Origin: Imbricaverruca yamaguchii | Taxonomy: Eukaryota; Arthropoda; Thecostraca; Neoverrucidae | Length of the DNA: 64,000 nt | Direction of reading: 5' to 3' | NCBI GenBank assembly: GCA_034440575.1 | Contig: JAOTOL010001635.1 | Span: 1,414,001-1,478,000, forward strand | In this document: in pieces, positions 1-40,700 of the stretch | How the letters are laid out: each line of letters begins with the position of its first letter | Numbering within the stretch: the first letter of the stretch is position 1 | Translations under genes and position numbers: made by a program | Notes under the pieces: model-generated | Database searches by the model: none | Told to the model about the DNA's origin: nothing | What the model saw: only the letters and a program-made list of their open reading frames with translations

Positions 1-364
1 TTCAGGAAGTGGCATTTTCTCACTCTGTTTCACTTATGATTTACCCTGAAGAGTGGTTCAACACTCGAAATACGCAGGGCGCACGGGCGTCATTTGAACT
101 TCTTGAGCCCGTCAGTACCCGAGCACTACCCGAGGATTACTCGTCTATCCCCGGGTGCATCCGATGAATGCCCAGCCCTGCTGGATGATCACCGCGGTCG
201 ATGCGCCCCTAAACCTCAATGACCAGGCCGTGCTGAGGCAGCCAGGCGGTCGGGCTGTGGTCCGATCTGCACGCGAGTCTGCTATCTCGGAGCGCCGGCG
301 GCCGGCCGACTGGTCAGAAGTGTCACGTCAGGCACTCATCCTGCGGCGGGCCGCTGTCGGCGCC

Positions 365-1097
365 GTCACGAACACGATGGTCGTCAGACGCGTGGGGGCC
401 ACGTCACGAACACGATGGTCGTCAGACGCGCGGGGCCCCGTCACGAACACGATGGTCGTCAGACGTGCGGGGCCCCGTCACGAAAACGATGGTCGTCAGA
501 CGTGCGGGGCCACGTCACGAACACGATGGTCGTCAGACGTGCGGGGCCACGTCACGAACACGATGGTCGTCAACGCCGTCACGAACACGATGGTCGTCAG
601 ACGTGCGGGGCCCGTCACGAACACGATGGTCGTCAGACGGCGGGGCCCGTCACGAACACGATGGTCGTCAGACGTGCGGGGCCCCGTCACGAACACGATG
701 GTCGTCAGACGTGCGGGGCCACGTCACGAACACGATGGTCGTCAGACGTGCGGGGCCACGTCACGAACACGATGGTCGTCAAACGTGCGGGGCCCCGTCA
801 CGAACACGATGGTCGTCAGACGTGCGGGGCCACGTCACGAACACGATGGTCGTCAAACGTGCGGGGCCCCGTCACGAACACGATGGTCGTCAGACGCGCG
901 GGGCCACGTCACGAACACGATGGTCGTCAAACGTGCGGGGCCCCGTCACGAACACGATGGTCGTCAGCCGTGCGGGGCCCCGTCACGAACACGATGGTCG
1001 TCAAACGCACGGGGCCCCGTCACGAACACGATGGTCGTCAGACGTGCGGGGCCCCGTCACGAACACGATGGTCGTCAGACGTGCGGGGCCACGTCAC
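365..1097. repeat. 37-bp minisatellite, about 20 copies
   Basis: Units contain cacgaacacgatggtcgtca followed by a GC-rich linker (agacgtgcggggccccgt and variants). Two shortened units lie near 571-640. Because 37 is not a multiple of 3 and the unit lacks stop codons, all three forward frames stay open for 600 bp or more. These frames are not genes. Confidence 0.95.
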
Positions 1098-1184
1098 GCA
1101 GCTGTGGCGTGCTACGGCCACCGCACCTAGGACCGTTCCAGTGCTATGCTAGCTGGCTGTCCAGTTTTTTAAGTGGTATTTTAC

Positions 1185-1485
1185 TAGTGTTAAAGTAATG
1201 TTTTTTTTTCGTTAGGCGTAAGATGCCGAAACGAGTACAGTAAGATGTCGAAATTCGCCATGGAAACGATGTCACTTAAAATAGCTTATAAGTTCTTCAA
1301 ACAAAATGTTGATCGAAAAGCATATAAGCATGATACTAACCAACATGCTACTGTTTTAAATTATATTTGACGACTCCATGAATGCTCAACATAAAGCACG
1401 ATGTCGATGCTTCGTTGTTAGGGATGTCGCTTCGGTGTTCAGAAATTTGCATATTCCACCTTATTTCACGGATATTGTATTACTT
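1185..1485. mobile_element. Degenerate hAT-like element, family A
   Basis: The element begins tagtgttaaagtaatg and shares cgttagg-gtaagatg-cgaaacgag and catggaaacgatgtc with the elements at 39799, 40992 and 61936. Its right part matches the 62340-62467 end (gcacgatgtcga, gcatattccacc). The termini are decayed and no clear target duplication is seen. Confidence 0.5.
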
Positions 1486-1574
1486 TTTTAACTATAATCC
1501 CCTTATCGACTTACTCTAGATGAGTCCCTGTGGAATTTCTAATTTTTAGCACTATGAATGCATGACCTATCTTC

Positions 1575-2310
1575 CGGCCCTGAGGTTGGAGATGGGTTTG
1601 GTTGCGTCGGTGGTAGATTTAACTACCATGGTAGTGAGGTGGGTTTGGTTGCGTCGATGGTAGGTTTGGCTCCTGTGGTGGTCAGTGTAAAAAATTGACA
1701 ATGTAGCCTGGAAATTCACAGTTAATGGAATTGTGCTATTTCATCCTTGTCTTAGGTTTTTACCATTTTGCCACATGATGTGTGGGCAGTCATTATACAC
1801 ATGACAGCTAAATAATGCAAAATGGATGTGACTGAAGTGAAATATGTGTATTACAACAGCATTCTGTTTTTTTTTTAAATCCTTAACTGGTGATCCTGTA
1901 TTTTCTTCCAATCTTCCACTACTCCCAAGCAACTTCTTTCTTCATCCACACAGTTAATGGTGAAGTAATTGTATGACACTGGTGGTGGTGGAGGTGGGTT
2001 TGGTTGCGACGGTGCTAGTTTTGGCTGCTGTGATGGTGGAGGTGGGTTTGGTTGCGACGGTGGTATGTTTGGCTGCCATGGTGGTGAGGTGGGTTTGGCT
2101 GCGTCGGTGGTAGGTTTGGCCGCCATAGTGCTGGAGTTGGATGTGGTTGTGTTCGTGGTGGGCTGGCTGCCGTGGTGGTGGAGGTTGGTGTGGTTGCCGT
2201 GGTGGTGGAGGTGGGTGTGGCTGCCGTGGTGTTGGAGGCTGGTGTGGCTGTGGTAGGCTGGCTGTCGTGGTGGTGGGACCAGTGGTGGAGTTTGGTGGCT
2301 GTGGTGATTA
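1575..2310. repeat. GTG-rich degenerate minisatellite (interrupted by MITE)
   Basis: The purine-rich repeat ggtggtggaggtgggtttgg with gcgacggtggta variants lies on both sides of the family B MITE. No exon-like signal is present. Confidence 0.75.
1683..1981. mobile_element. hAT MITE, family B copy 1
   Basis: This is a 299-bp element with ends cagtgtaaaaaattga and caattgtatgacactg (reversed on the other strand). It is flanked by GTGGTGGT at 1675-1682 and 1982-1989. The host site is itself a GTG-rich tandem repeat, so this target duplication alone would be weak. The 278-bp copy at 47857 confirms the boundaries. Confidence 0.8.
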
Positions 2311-2329
2311 GCTTGGTCCACAGTGCGGT

Positions 2330-2512
2330 GTTTCGCTCAGCGTCAGGTGCTGGCTGAACAATTAACACCGCTGGTGCCCCATCGACCCCCGGTCTCCGTT
2401 TGATCTCCGTCTCGGTGAACACCACGGGCGCCCAATCGACCCTGGTCTCCGTTTGATCTCCGTCTCGGTGAACACGGCTGACGCCCCGGTGACGCTCGGT
2501 CTCCGTTTTCAG
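2330..2512 (+). repeat. Tandem repeat ending at a Ttd14 acceptor
   Basis: Two units carry ggtctccgtttgatctccgt followed by ctcggtgaacac. A third partial unit (ggtctccgttttcag) is the functional 3' splice site of the exon at 2513. Confidence 0.8.
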
Positions 2513-31610
<29,098 letters not shown>

Positions 31611-31694
31611 CCGATGCGCGCCGTCCGCCCCCTCCCTCCCCACGACGGCTGCCGTCAGCCCCCCCCCCCCGTCCTCCCGACGGCCGCCGATCGC

Positions 31695-32197
31695 GTGCGA
31701 CACCGTGCAGGTGTGGCGGCACACCTGTGCCGGGGACGTCACTCTGGAGCGTGTACAGATGGTGGTCCGAGACCGGCCCGTCCGGACAGGAGTCGTGCGA
31801 CACCGTGCAGGTGTGGCGGCACACCTGTGCCGGGGACGTCACTCTGGAGCGTGTACAGATGGTGGTCGAGACCGGCCCGGTCCGGACAGGAGTCGTGCGA
31901 CACCGTGTAGGTGTGGCGGCACACCTGTGCCGGGGACGTCATCTGGAGCGTGTACAGATGGTGGTCCGAGACCGGCCCGGTCCGGACAGGAGTCGTGCGA
32001 CACCGTGTAGGTGTGGCGGCACACCTGTGCTGGGGACGTCAGTCTGGAGCGTGTACGGATGGTGGTCCGAGACCGGCCCGGTCCGGACAGGAGTCGTGCG
32101 ACACCGTGTAGGTGTGGCGGCACACCTGTGCCGGGGACGTCAGTCTGGAGCGTGTACGGATGGTGGTCCGAGACCGGCCCGGTCCGGACAGGAGTCG
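31695..32197. repeat. 100-bp satellite, 5 copies, after the Ttd14 stop
   Basis: Units begin gtgcgacaccgtgcaggtgt and contain acacctgtgccggggacgtc, gagcgtgtacagatggtggt and ccggtccggacaggagt. The array starts 85 bp past the stop codon, so it may be in the 3' UTR. Long open frames on both strands are repeat artefacts. Confidence 0.93.
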
Positions 32198-33039
32198 GGC
32201 AGCTGCAGCCGGCTGGACTTCACCTTCGGCGTGCGCGCGCCCTGGCTCTGCAGTCGTGGGCTCTGTCGTCGTGACTGTGAGCTACCTCTCGCGTGATCGT
32301 GGCGCCGTCTTCGGTCGTGTGTCCGTCTTTTGGTGTTGAAATTCATGGCCGGACCGGATTCGCCCGATATCGGGCGTCCTACCTCTGCTGAGCATCGCCT
32401 TCTTGCTCGCTCCTCGTGATCGCGATGCTCTCCTGATTTGCTCTCGGTTGGTCGACCGTGACCCCCGTGCCGTGCCGTGGCGACTGGCGACGTGGCATGC
32501 CGGCCCGACTACACCACGCTACTCGCAGCTTCGGGCCGTGACCGCGGCGTTCTACTCAGTGTCGACAGGTGACGTCGACTGTTAGGGGAGGGGTCATATG
32601 TGTAAAGTGACCAACGTTGTCGACTCGCCATGACACAAATCCTAGTCCTCCTCCACGGCCGCCAGAAGTCTGGCGCAGACGTCTTTCGGAGCATCGGTGT
32701 GCCGATTTGGGCGTACATGGTGCATACTGACCCCGGTCCTACTGCAGCTGATACACCAGCCACGTAACTATAGCGGCATGTCCCGTCCACACTAAAGATT
32801 AATTATCAGCTAGACACCTTTCAGAGGAAAGACGTCCCTTTGAGACGAGAAGACACCAGTTCAGTATATTCGAGTGTACTCCCCCTCCGGCCAATTATTT
32901 TTTTGGTCACCCCCACATGGAAACTCCTGGATCCGCCCCTGTACAGCGGTGCACCAGCCACGTGACCACAACCGTATCCCGGCCGTGTAAACACCGCATG
33001 TGCATGCAGGCGTATGTCCGCCGCATGGTGATCACAGCA

Positions 33040-33405
33040 CATACCAGTCATGTGTCCTTCGGAGAGAATACCAGTCATGTGTTAATCTCAGACATACCAG
33101 TCACGTCCATCACATGGAATACCAGTCACACGTTAATCGCAGGTCGTACTAGTCACATGTTGATCGCAGACATACCAGTCAAGTGTCCACCGCAGAGAAT
33201 ACCAGTCACATGCTGATCGCAGGACGTTCTAGTCGCGTGTTAATCGCAGAACATACCAGTCACGTGTTGATCGCAGAACGTACCAGTCGCCTGTTGATCG
33301 CGGGACGTACCAGTCACCTGTTGATCGCGGGGCGTACCAGTCGAGTACTGACCGCAGGACTTACCAGTCGCGTGCTGACATGCACGGTACACCAGTCACA
33401 TGCAG
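33040..33405. repeat. ~27-bp degenerate minisatellite
   Basis: Units vary around accagtcacatgttgatcgc then agaacgt. Confidence 0.8.
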
Positions 33406-33869
33406 GTTGTATGCGTCGCGCCGTGAACACTGACCTGTGCCCGCGCGGTGCTCAGGCCCAACTCTCCGGCGGCATGCGTGACCGTGACGCCGACGCCCGA
33501 CCGGCCGCGGCGGCAGTGTGGCGTGATGACGTCAGCGGGTGGTGTGTTGTGCGACGGTGCCAATGCAATACGTTACAATACATGTGCTGTAGACGGGCGG
33601 TCGTCGGGCGCGGAGAGCCCAACAACCTGAACGGAGCGCTGGTCGGCTATTTGGACCGGTGGACACGGCAGGAGCCGCGGCAGGAATGTTGCGCGTTCGG
33701 CCGCCTTCGGCACTCTGGTCGACGTTGTGCTCGGCGCCAGCCGCTCGGACGTGGATCTGGTGGACACGGCGCTGCTTACCGTACCGAGCTGTCGTCGCTG
33801 GTGTTGCGGGTTGTTACTTCTTGGGATATGATGTGCACCGGACCGGTTTTGTGCGGTCTTTTGTGAGCC

Positions 33870-36080
33870 GTGGTGCACTGCTGTTTCGGGTATTCCACCT
33901 GTCAATGTGTACCAGCTCACCACCGCTCACAGCTCACGTCCTGCGAATCGAGGGACGTCACTGATCATTGCACATGCCGAGAAGCTCAGTTCCCGGTATT
34001 CGGGGCGCGAAGATTCATCGCTGCCTCGGCTATTCGGCAGGGTACGAGGAGAGTCTGTTCCGATGATTTCGGTCATTCGGTTCGCTGAGCTCTGTGCATT
34101 AACGCGACCGTGGTCAGCAACCTTTCGTTCTGCCATCAGTATAACAAATTATAGTCTAGTCGAGTAGACCTTTTGCACCGTTTGAAATCTCCCTACTTAG
34201 TATTGTCCCGTACTGTCCGTATACTTGTCGACTGGAGCCGAAATGTTCGTAGGCAACTGGTGGGCGGCCAGTCTCTATATACTGGAAATTGTGTGCACTT
34301 CGCACACAAAATCGTAAGTCACCTCCCAGTGTCGAAGGTATCCAGCTCTGCAGCCCAGACACGGGCAATCGGATTGCAAGCCGGTCGAGGCCGGGTGATC
34401 CAATTTTCTCAGTAGCAGCTGTCCTACAAAGAAAATGTTTACCGTCTCCTTCCTGTAGGTGTAGGTTTCTGCAAATTATTAAGACACAATGCATAAAGAA
34501 AATGGGCGGACAGAAATCGATTGGGGAGTGACATATCACGTAGGTTTCGTGCTAAAAGTTTATTTCTTTTTGCGGGGGGACGCAACGGCCCTCCCGAAAG
34601 CCTACAAAGCCGCTGCCCAGTACCCACGGGTCGTCCCCTTTCAAGCAACGGCGCCGATTTTTTCCGCCGGGATCGCCACCAACCCGGCCAGACTGTGATG
34701 GGTCTGAGCTTTATCGCCTCGCCGAGTGACGGCTGACATGTGTGCTGCCAAAGCAAGAACACGTCCCGTGTAACGACACGCTAAGTGGCCTGGACGCTCG
34801 CCAGCCCACGCCGACCAGCTGCGCCGTGGTCACGACAGTACGGTGAAGACAGCATCTAGCCCACGGCTGCACCGCAGCAGGGATGGCCAGCTAATAGTCC
34901 TGAATCTCTAACTACCGAGACTGTCGATTACGTTGACGAAAATTTAGCCAGCCCCAAGTTCGTCTATTCCTCCATTGCCAGGCCATTTGGTGTCTAGCCT
35001 CTCACGCCAAACTCCACTGCCAGGGCACCTAGCGTCTCTTGATCAACATGGTCGATGCGCCCTAAAGCCCAGTTAACTAACTTCTCACGCCAATTGATCG
35101 CGGAAGGAATCGTTAACACTCGCACGTCCGGCGGTCCGCGCCAACTTATCCGGTCCGGGGGCAGATGTCTGCCCCCCTAAGATCTCTAGAACTAGCTAGC
35201 GATGAACGGAAAACGGCGTTGGATAGCTGGTTGCAAGCTCTATCGAAAGTAATTCGGTCATTTCTTTCGCTGTCTATATTCAGGTCCCTGGGTTATCACC
35301 GGTCAAATTCGACCATATCTGGTGGGACTCTGAAATATTGACACATATATCAGGAGCTGTGACAGATAGAAACGAACAGCGAACGCTATTCGACAGTCCT
35401 TGAAATGTGCTATCGACAATGCGCGGTATGCAGTAGGAATACTTCTTACTCCGAAATTATGACCTCAGGTCAAGGTCATCAAGTAGCCTAGGGAGGGCAT
35501 GTAATGCAACAATCGACACGTCTTGGCGATACAAGCACAATGACGGCAATTTCAGCCTTCTAGCTCAATGCAGCGCGATATAATGCGCAGAAATGTGCTA
35601 GTGGCCTCAGGTGACCTCAGATGACCTTGGTGAAGTAACTGAGAAAAATTGTCCGCGGTAACATTGAGCATAGCTTCCAACCACATGGCACAACCGTTGA
35701 GGTCATTCCGAGAGCAAATATGTAACCAGGAAACTTTTGTATATTTTACCATAGCCCTATAATAGGGGAAGCCGTGGCCGCGACCTGACCTCAGGTCAAT
35801 GCTACGAAAAAAAATATCTTGGTCCCTGATGAGATCATGACGTGTTATAAGTTTGAAATCAATCGCACAGTTGTGGAAGTTATGCCACCTAGAACTCGGA
35901 GGGATGTTGGGTCACTGCACCTGACCTGGTGACCTGGCCTGAGATGACTCAGGGTTAAAAATGTATGAGGGTGTACGGAAAAGACCAATGAGCAGCCATG
36001 TGAGGTTTGGCCTCGCTAAACCGATTAGTATGATGGCAAATTAGGGAAAAAACGCGGGGGAAGATATCTGCCCCAGGACG
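33870..36080. other. Intergenic, no gene recognised
   Basis: Orphan SINE tail at 35046-35090 (gtcgatgcgccctaaagccc). From about 35450 to 35950 there are scattered tgacctcaggtcaaggtcat-like words, similar to 51140-51200. No exon is seen. Confidence 0.5.
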
Positions 36081-36098
36081 TGCGCGTGTTAATCCCGC

Positions 36099-36169
36099 AG
36101 GCTGCGCGGTTCGAACTCCGATCTTTGCATCCGAAATCAAGTGCCATTTCCACTAAGCTACTGCGACCC
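36099..36169 (-). ncRNA. tRNA-Arg-like sequence, probable SINE head
   Basis: On the - strand, box A tagcttagtgg (36160-36150) and box B gagttcgaacc (36118-36108) match pol III consensus. The middle, tgatttcggatgcaaagat, resembles the anticodon arm of tRNA-Arg(TCG). The acceptor stem ends do not pair well, so a functional tRNA is unlikely. Confidence 0.45.
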
Positions 36170-36854
36170 GATACAGAAATTGAGGCGCACAAATCAGTGG
36201 CAGCTCAATTTGTCAAGGCATTTACCCTTCGTAACACATTATATACCAATCTCAGTCTACAAACTACATCTCAGTAAAGTCGTGGTGCACGAGAAAACTG
36301 AGAATGCAAGCTAAATTCGGAGGAATTGCATAGAAGACAAAATGTGACCTTTGATGGTTTGCTGGCACGATTATGTAAATTTTGCCGCTTTCCAACCTAT
36401 CGGTGACCTCAATGCGATAAGTAAAGACGTGCCAACAGTTGGCCACAACAGTAAGCCAAGCAGAGAAGAACCGCACATAGAGACGTTCGCTTCCTGGTAT
36501 ATACAAAATAGCCACCATTCCTCCCGCCTAATTCTATTTCGCTAGTCCGCAAGTACATCTATTCGCGGAATGTTTGCGTTTTTAGCCATCCGTTACCGAT
36601 GCAACGAACTACGAACACAATTAATACCAATTCTACCAACACAAGTCAGCTAAGACAGACATTTGCATCCATCTTGTGAATGGAGCTCGTTTCAATGCAA
36701 CCGAATCACAGCAGCATCATGCTCGTCCCCCTGTGTATTGGAACACGCTGAAATCTCCCACGCGAGATACACGGAATAACCCAATGCCACTGATTCATAA
36801 TATCACGAGATCCACAGCGAAACGCTTCAGCAGTGGCTGCGCGCGGTGTTCGCG

Positions 36855-37075
36855 GCCCGACTAGACTCCCCCCCCACTTGACTGACTGCAAAAACAGCTG
36901 CAGAACACGAGCCAGCCCCCGATCGCTCCCGACTAGACTCCCCCTCCCGTGAGTGACGGCAAGACAAACCGTATAACACGCGCCAGCCCCCGATCGCGCC
37001 CGACTAGACTCCCCCCCCGTGAATGGCTGCAAGTCAGCCACAGAACACGCGCCAGTCCCAGGTCGTGCCCGACTA
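36855..37075. repeat. ~73-bp minisatellite, 3 copies
   Basis: Units share cccgactagactcccccccc, gaacacgcgccagcccccga and tcgcgcccgactag. Confidence 0.88.
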
Positions 37076-37079
37076 AAGT

Positions 37080-37720
37080 ACTGCAGCGAGGCGCGCAGGC
37101 GGACCGACCAACTTGTACTGGCCAGGCCGGCCGCCGCTGCGGCAGCGGACTAGCTGCGCCGGCCTCTCCCGCTCTGTCTGAGCGTGTGACGAGCGTGACG
37201 ACCGCCGTCACGCCCAGCCGCCCGTGCCGAGCCGGGCTACCTCTGCCGGCAGGCGTGCCAGACACCGCGGCGAGCGCACGCGATGCGGCCGACGCCGTCT
37301 GGCCGTCGCCGCTCGGACGTCGCCGTTCGGCCGACGCGCGTGGCGCGAGACGGCCGAAGTCCGGTCAGCCGCTCAGAACGGCAGACGCGAATCTCACAAC
37401 GCGGCCTGCGGGCGGACGCGAGCACACGCAGACACACACACACACACACGCACGCACACCCGAACGGCCGCTACCCAACTTGAGCCCGTGAGTAATCATA
37501 AAACGGCAACCCACGAGTATTGTGCGTAAAATAAAGTGCGCTTGTACGGGTCTCGCGGCCGTAATGCCCCGGGTCCACGTCGGGACGGACGGTGTCCGAC
37601 TGAAGGCCCGACGCGCTTCAGCTTCCCAGCCATCACACCCCCCAGCGTCCCCGCGCGCGTCCGCCGGCCATCGCGCCGGCCGGCGGCGGTCGACCGTACT
37701 GCCACCGTGCGGCCGCATCA
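37080..37720. other. GC- and CpG-rich stretch at the TMED 3' end
   Basis: The sequence is dense in CG dinucleotides, with a (CA)n tract at 37430-37455. It could be a CpG-rich regulatory region or part of the TMED 3' UTR. No conserved protein is recognised in either strand. Confidence 0.35.
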
Positions 37721-37792
37721 ACTCAACACCTTGTACTTCCACACCTTGCTGAAGGCCGAACGGTCGTCGAATAGACTTCGCACCATGATCAC
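37718..37792 (-). CDS. TMED exon 5: cytosolic tail and stop
   Basis: The acceptor cacctgttgcag precedes 37792. The 75-bp exon reads VIMVRSLFDDRSAFSKVWKY, then KVLS and a TGA stop at 37720-37718. VxMxxSLFxD is what follows the membrane helix in TMED1/TMED5. The tail is a little longer than usual and has no C-terminal KKxx. It lies at the edge of a GC-rich, CpG-dense stretch. Confidence 0.85.
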   Translation of the reverse strand: MIMVRSLFDDRSAFSKVWKYKVLS

Positions 37793-40700
37793 CTGCAACA
37801 GAGGACCAGGTGACGCCACTCGGAACGGGTCGTCGGCCCAACAACACGCTGGTTATAAACACGTCGTTCGGCCAAATTGGACCGGATAGACAGGCAGCCG
37901 GACAGCGAACTGTCGGTAAGAGCATGCGATTTGTACACTGGTAGCAGCTGGCAACACAACAGCACACCGGTAGCAGCTGGCAAAACAATGGCACACTGGT
38001 AGCAGCTGGCAACACAATGACACACCGGTAGCAGCTGGCAACACAACAGCACACCGGTAGCAGCTGGCAAAACAATGGCACACTGGTAGCAGCTGGCAAA
38101 ACAACGGCACACTGGTACCAGCCGGCAACACAACGGCACGCCGGTAGCAGCTGGCAACATAACGGCACATTGGTAGCAGCTGGCAACACAATGGCACACC
38201 GGAAGCAGCTCGCAAAACAATGGCACACTGGTAGCAGCTGGCAACACAACGACATACTGGTACCAGCCGGCAACGCAACGGCACGCCGGTAGCAGCTGGC
38301 AACATAACGGCACATTGGTAGCAGCTAGCAACACAATGGCACACCGGAAGCAGCTCGCAAAACAATGGCACACTGGTAGCAGCTGGCAAAACAACGGCAT
38401 GCTGTTTCCATCCGGCAACTACAGGCATGGCAGCGCGGTAAGTATGTTGTTAGCTTCAATCGGCTGGTTGTTGGGGCTCAGGAGTGTATCGACAACGAGA
38501 TCGCACGGCTCACTGCGGCTTTGAAAGCAGTATTACCCATACTGATAGCGATCCCCCAAATTACAAAATTTAACTTAGTACTTAGGGCTGGTTTCTTCCC
38601 CTCAATCCCAGAGCAACCTAACCAACGACATAAAATACTGTCCATGCGATGCAGTCAGCAAAAAATGGTGATATTATTGAACAGGATACAGCGAGCTGTG
38701 AGGTAGGCGACACACATGCAACCACTGGACAGGCCGCCAGCTACACCTTACAGACCACGTAACATGCGCGCTGCTACCACCCCCAAGCGGCGCACCGTTT
38801 TAGTCGCTCCATCGCACTTCTTCTGCGAGACCCACAAAGTGCACGCCAAATTCGTAAAACATACCGATTAGACGTATTTGGCGCAGTTATTGCTTGGGAT
38901 CACAGTATTTCTTGGAGCGTTCTGGTTCATGCATAGTGTGAAGATCAGCTGATCACAACACAACCAGCTTTGGGGTGAGATTAGGTTTTTCAATTCGACT
39001 TCTGGGGTCAGAATGTGAAGGTGTAGCAAAATAATGGAAGAAAGCACGATGAAGAGTGTATTCACTACATACACTAAATCTATACAGGCACCATATGTAC
39101 ATGGTTCTGACCACAATGCTGTAATAAACAGATAACGTGATTGCTGCTTACAGCGAGATGCAAAGCTATTGCTTTCAGCATACGAGGTGCGACCAAAAAG
39201 AAACGGGACATTGGCTGCTGATGACACGACTCAGCAGCCACACACCGATTAACTATATCATAGTAATGCACAACATTTCAGCACTATATGAGCAAAGTGT
39301 CGCTTCAGCTGATCCATTGTCCTCCTCTCCACAGGTGTGTTTCTAACTCCTATGCAGTGCCCCGTGTTACAACATGAGCCTTGAAGAAAGGATCAACATC
39401 AGGTTCTTGGTTAGACTGGGAAAACTGCTTCAGAAACACTTTCTATGCCGAAGAATGTGTATGGAGACCAAACAATGTCCCGTACACGTGTGTACGAGTG
39501 GCACAAAATGTTTATGAGTTGACGTGATGACGTGACTCGTATAATTAGTCGATATAAAATACGACGAAAATTCCACTTCTTTCCCAAGAAAGTATTCGTG
39601 ATAGATTATCAACAAAAGACTTGACAGAAACCAAGACAAGTAGCTACAATCAGGCCGGACCGACAAGGAAGGTGACCGTATATCACTGCAGCCAGACCAG
39701 ACGGTCATGGCAGGTGACAGCATATCACTGCAGGCAGACCAGAACGGTATGGCTGGTGACAGTATATCACTGCAACCAGACCAGACAGTCATGGCAGGCA
39801 GGGTTAAAATATTGGTTTTTCATTAGGTGTGAGATGTCGAAATGAGCATAGCAGGATGTCAAAATTTGACATGCAATTAGTGTAATTTAAAATGTTTTTG
39901 ATGTTTTTCAGACTAAAATTTGAGTTGTAGGTGTAGGTGATTATGACTGGGCCTCTATCATTTGTTTTAAGATTCATAATTTAAGAAAAGATGTAAATCG
40001 GGATAAGGATAATAATAACTATGATGGACTGGTATTGTATCCCATATCACATAGGTGATCCCTTTACCCGAAATTGCATTGCAAAATGTTCCTGTAATAC
40101 CATTCCATATTGAGGGCATACACATGCTATATATAAACTACTGTTACAGAGGAGAGAGATAATTTGAATTGTTGAAGGGCATCAGGATGTCTTCAGTTGA
40201 GTTCATGTTGCTTTCATAATCAGCAGCTAGTAAACAAGGAGGTTGATTGAACTTTCATTAGGTGGTATTCTCCACTCATTTTCTTGAAAAATTTTACACT
40301 GATGGCAGGTGACAGTATATCACTGCAACCAGACCAGACGGGCATGGCAGGTGACAGCATATCACTGCAACCAGACCAGACGGGAATGGCAGCTGACAGC
40401 ATATCACTGGAGCCAGACCAGACTGACATGGAAGGTGGCAATATGTCACTGCAGCCAGACCAGACTGACATGACAGGCAACAGCATACCATCGCAACTTG
40501 ACCAGTCTGGCATGGCAAGCAACGAGAAGACAAAATTGTTTGGGTGAATCACAAGTAGTGGTAGTGGTGGTGTGTCTAACAACGCGCCGACTGTAGGGTC
40601 GCTCGGCGCCCTCTCCTGCTCACCTGGATGATTCCCACTGTCAGCATCACCGCCACCTGCACGATGGACCAGTTCATGACCAACTCGTAGTTGGTCTCAG

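Noticed and set aside
32190..32260. Possible exon after the 100-bp satellite
   Set aside because: Short, no convincing splice sites, and no family recognised on either strand.
37365..38418. Cysteine-rich - strand open frames resembling a secreted repeat protein
   Set aside because: Made by the 29-bp minisatellite; two frames give similar Cys-rich text, with no signal peptide or conserved domain.
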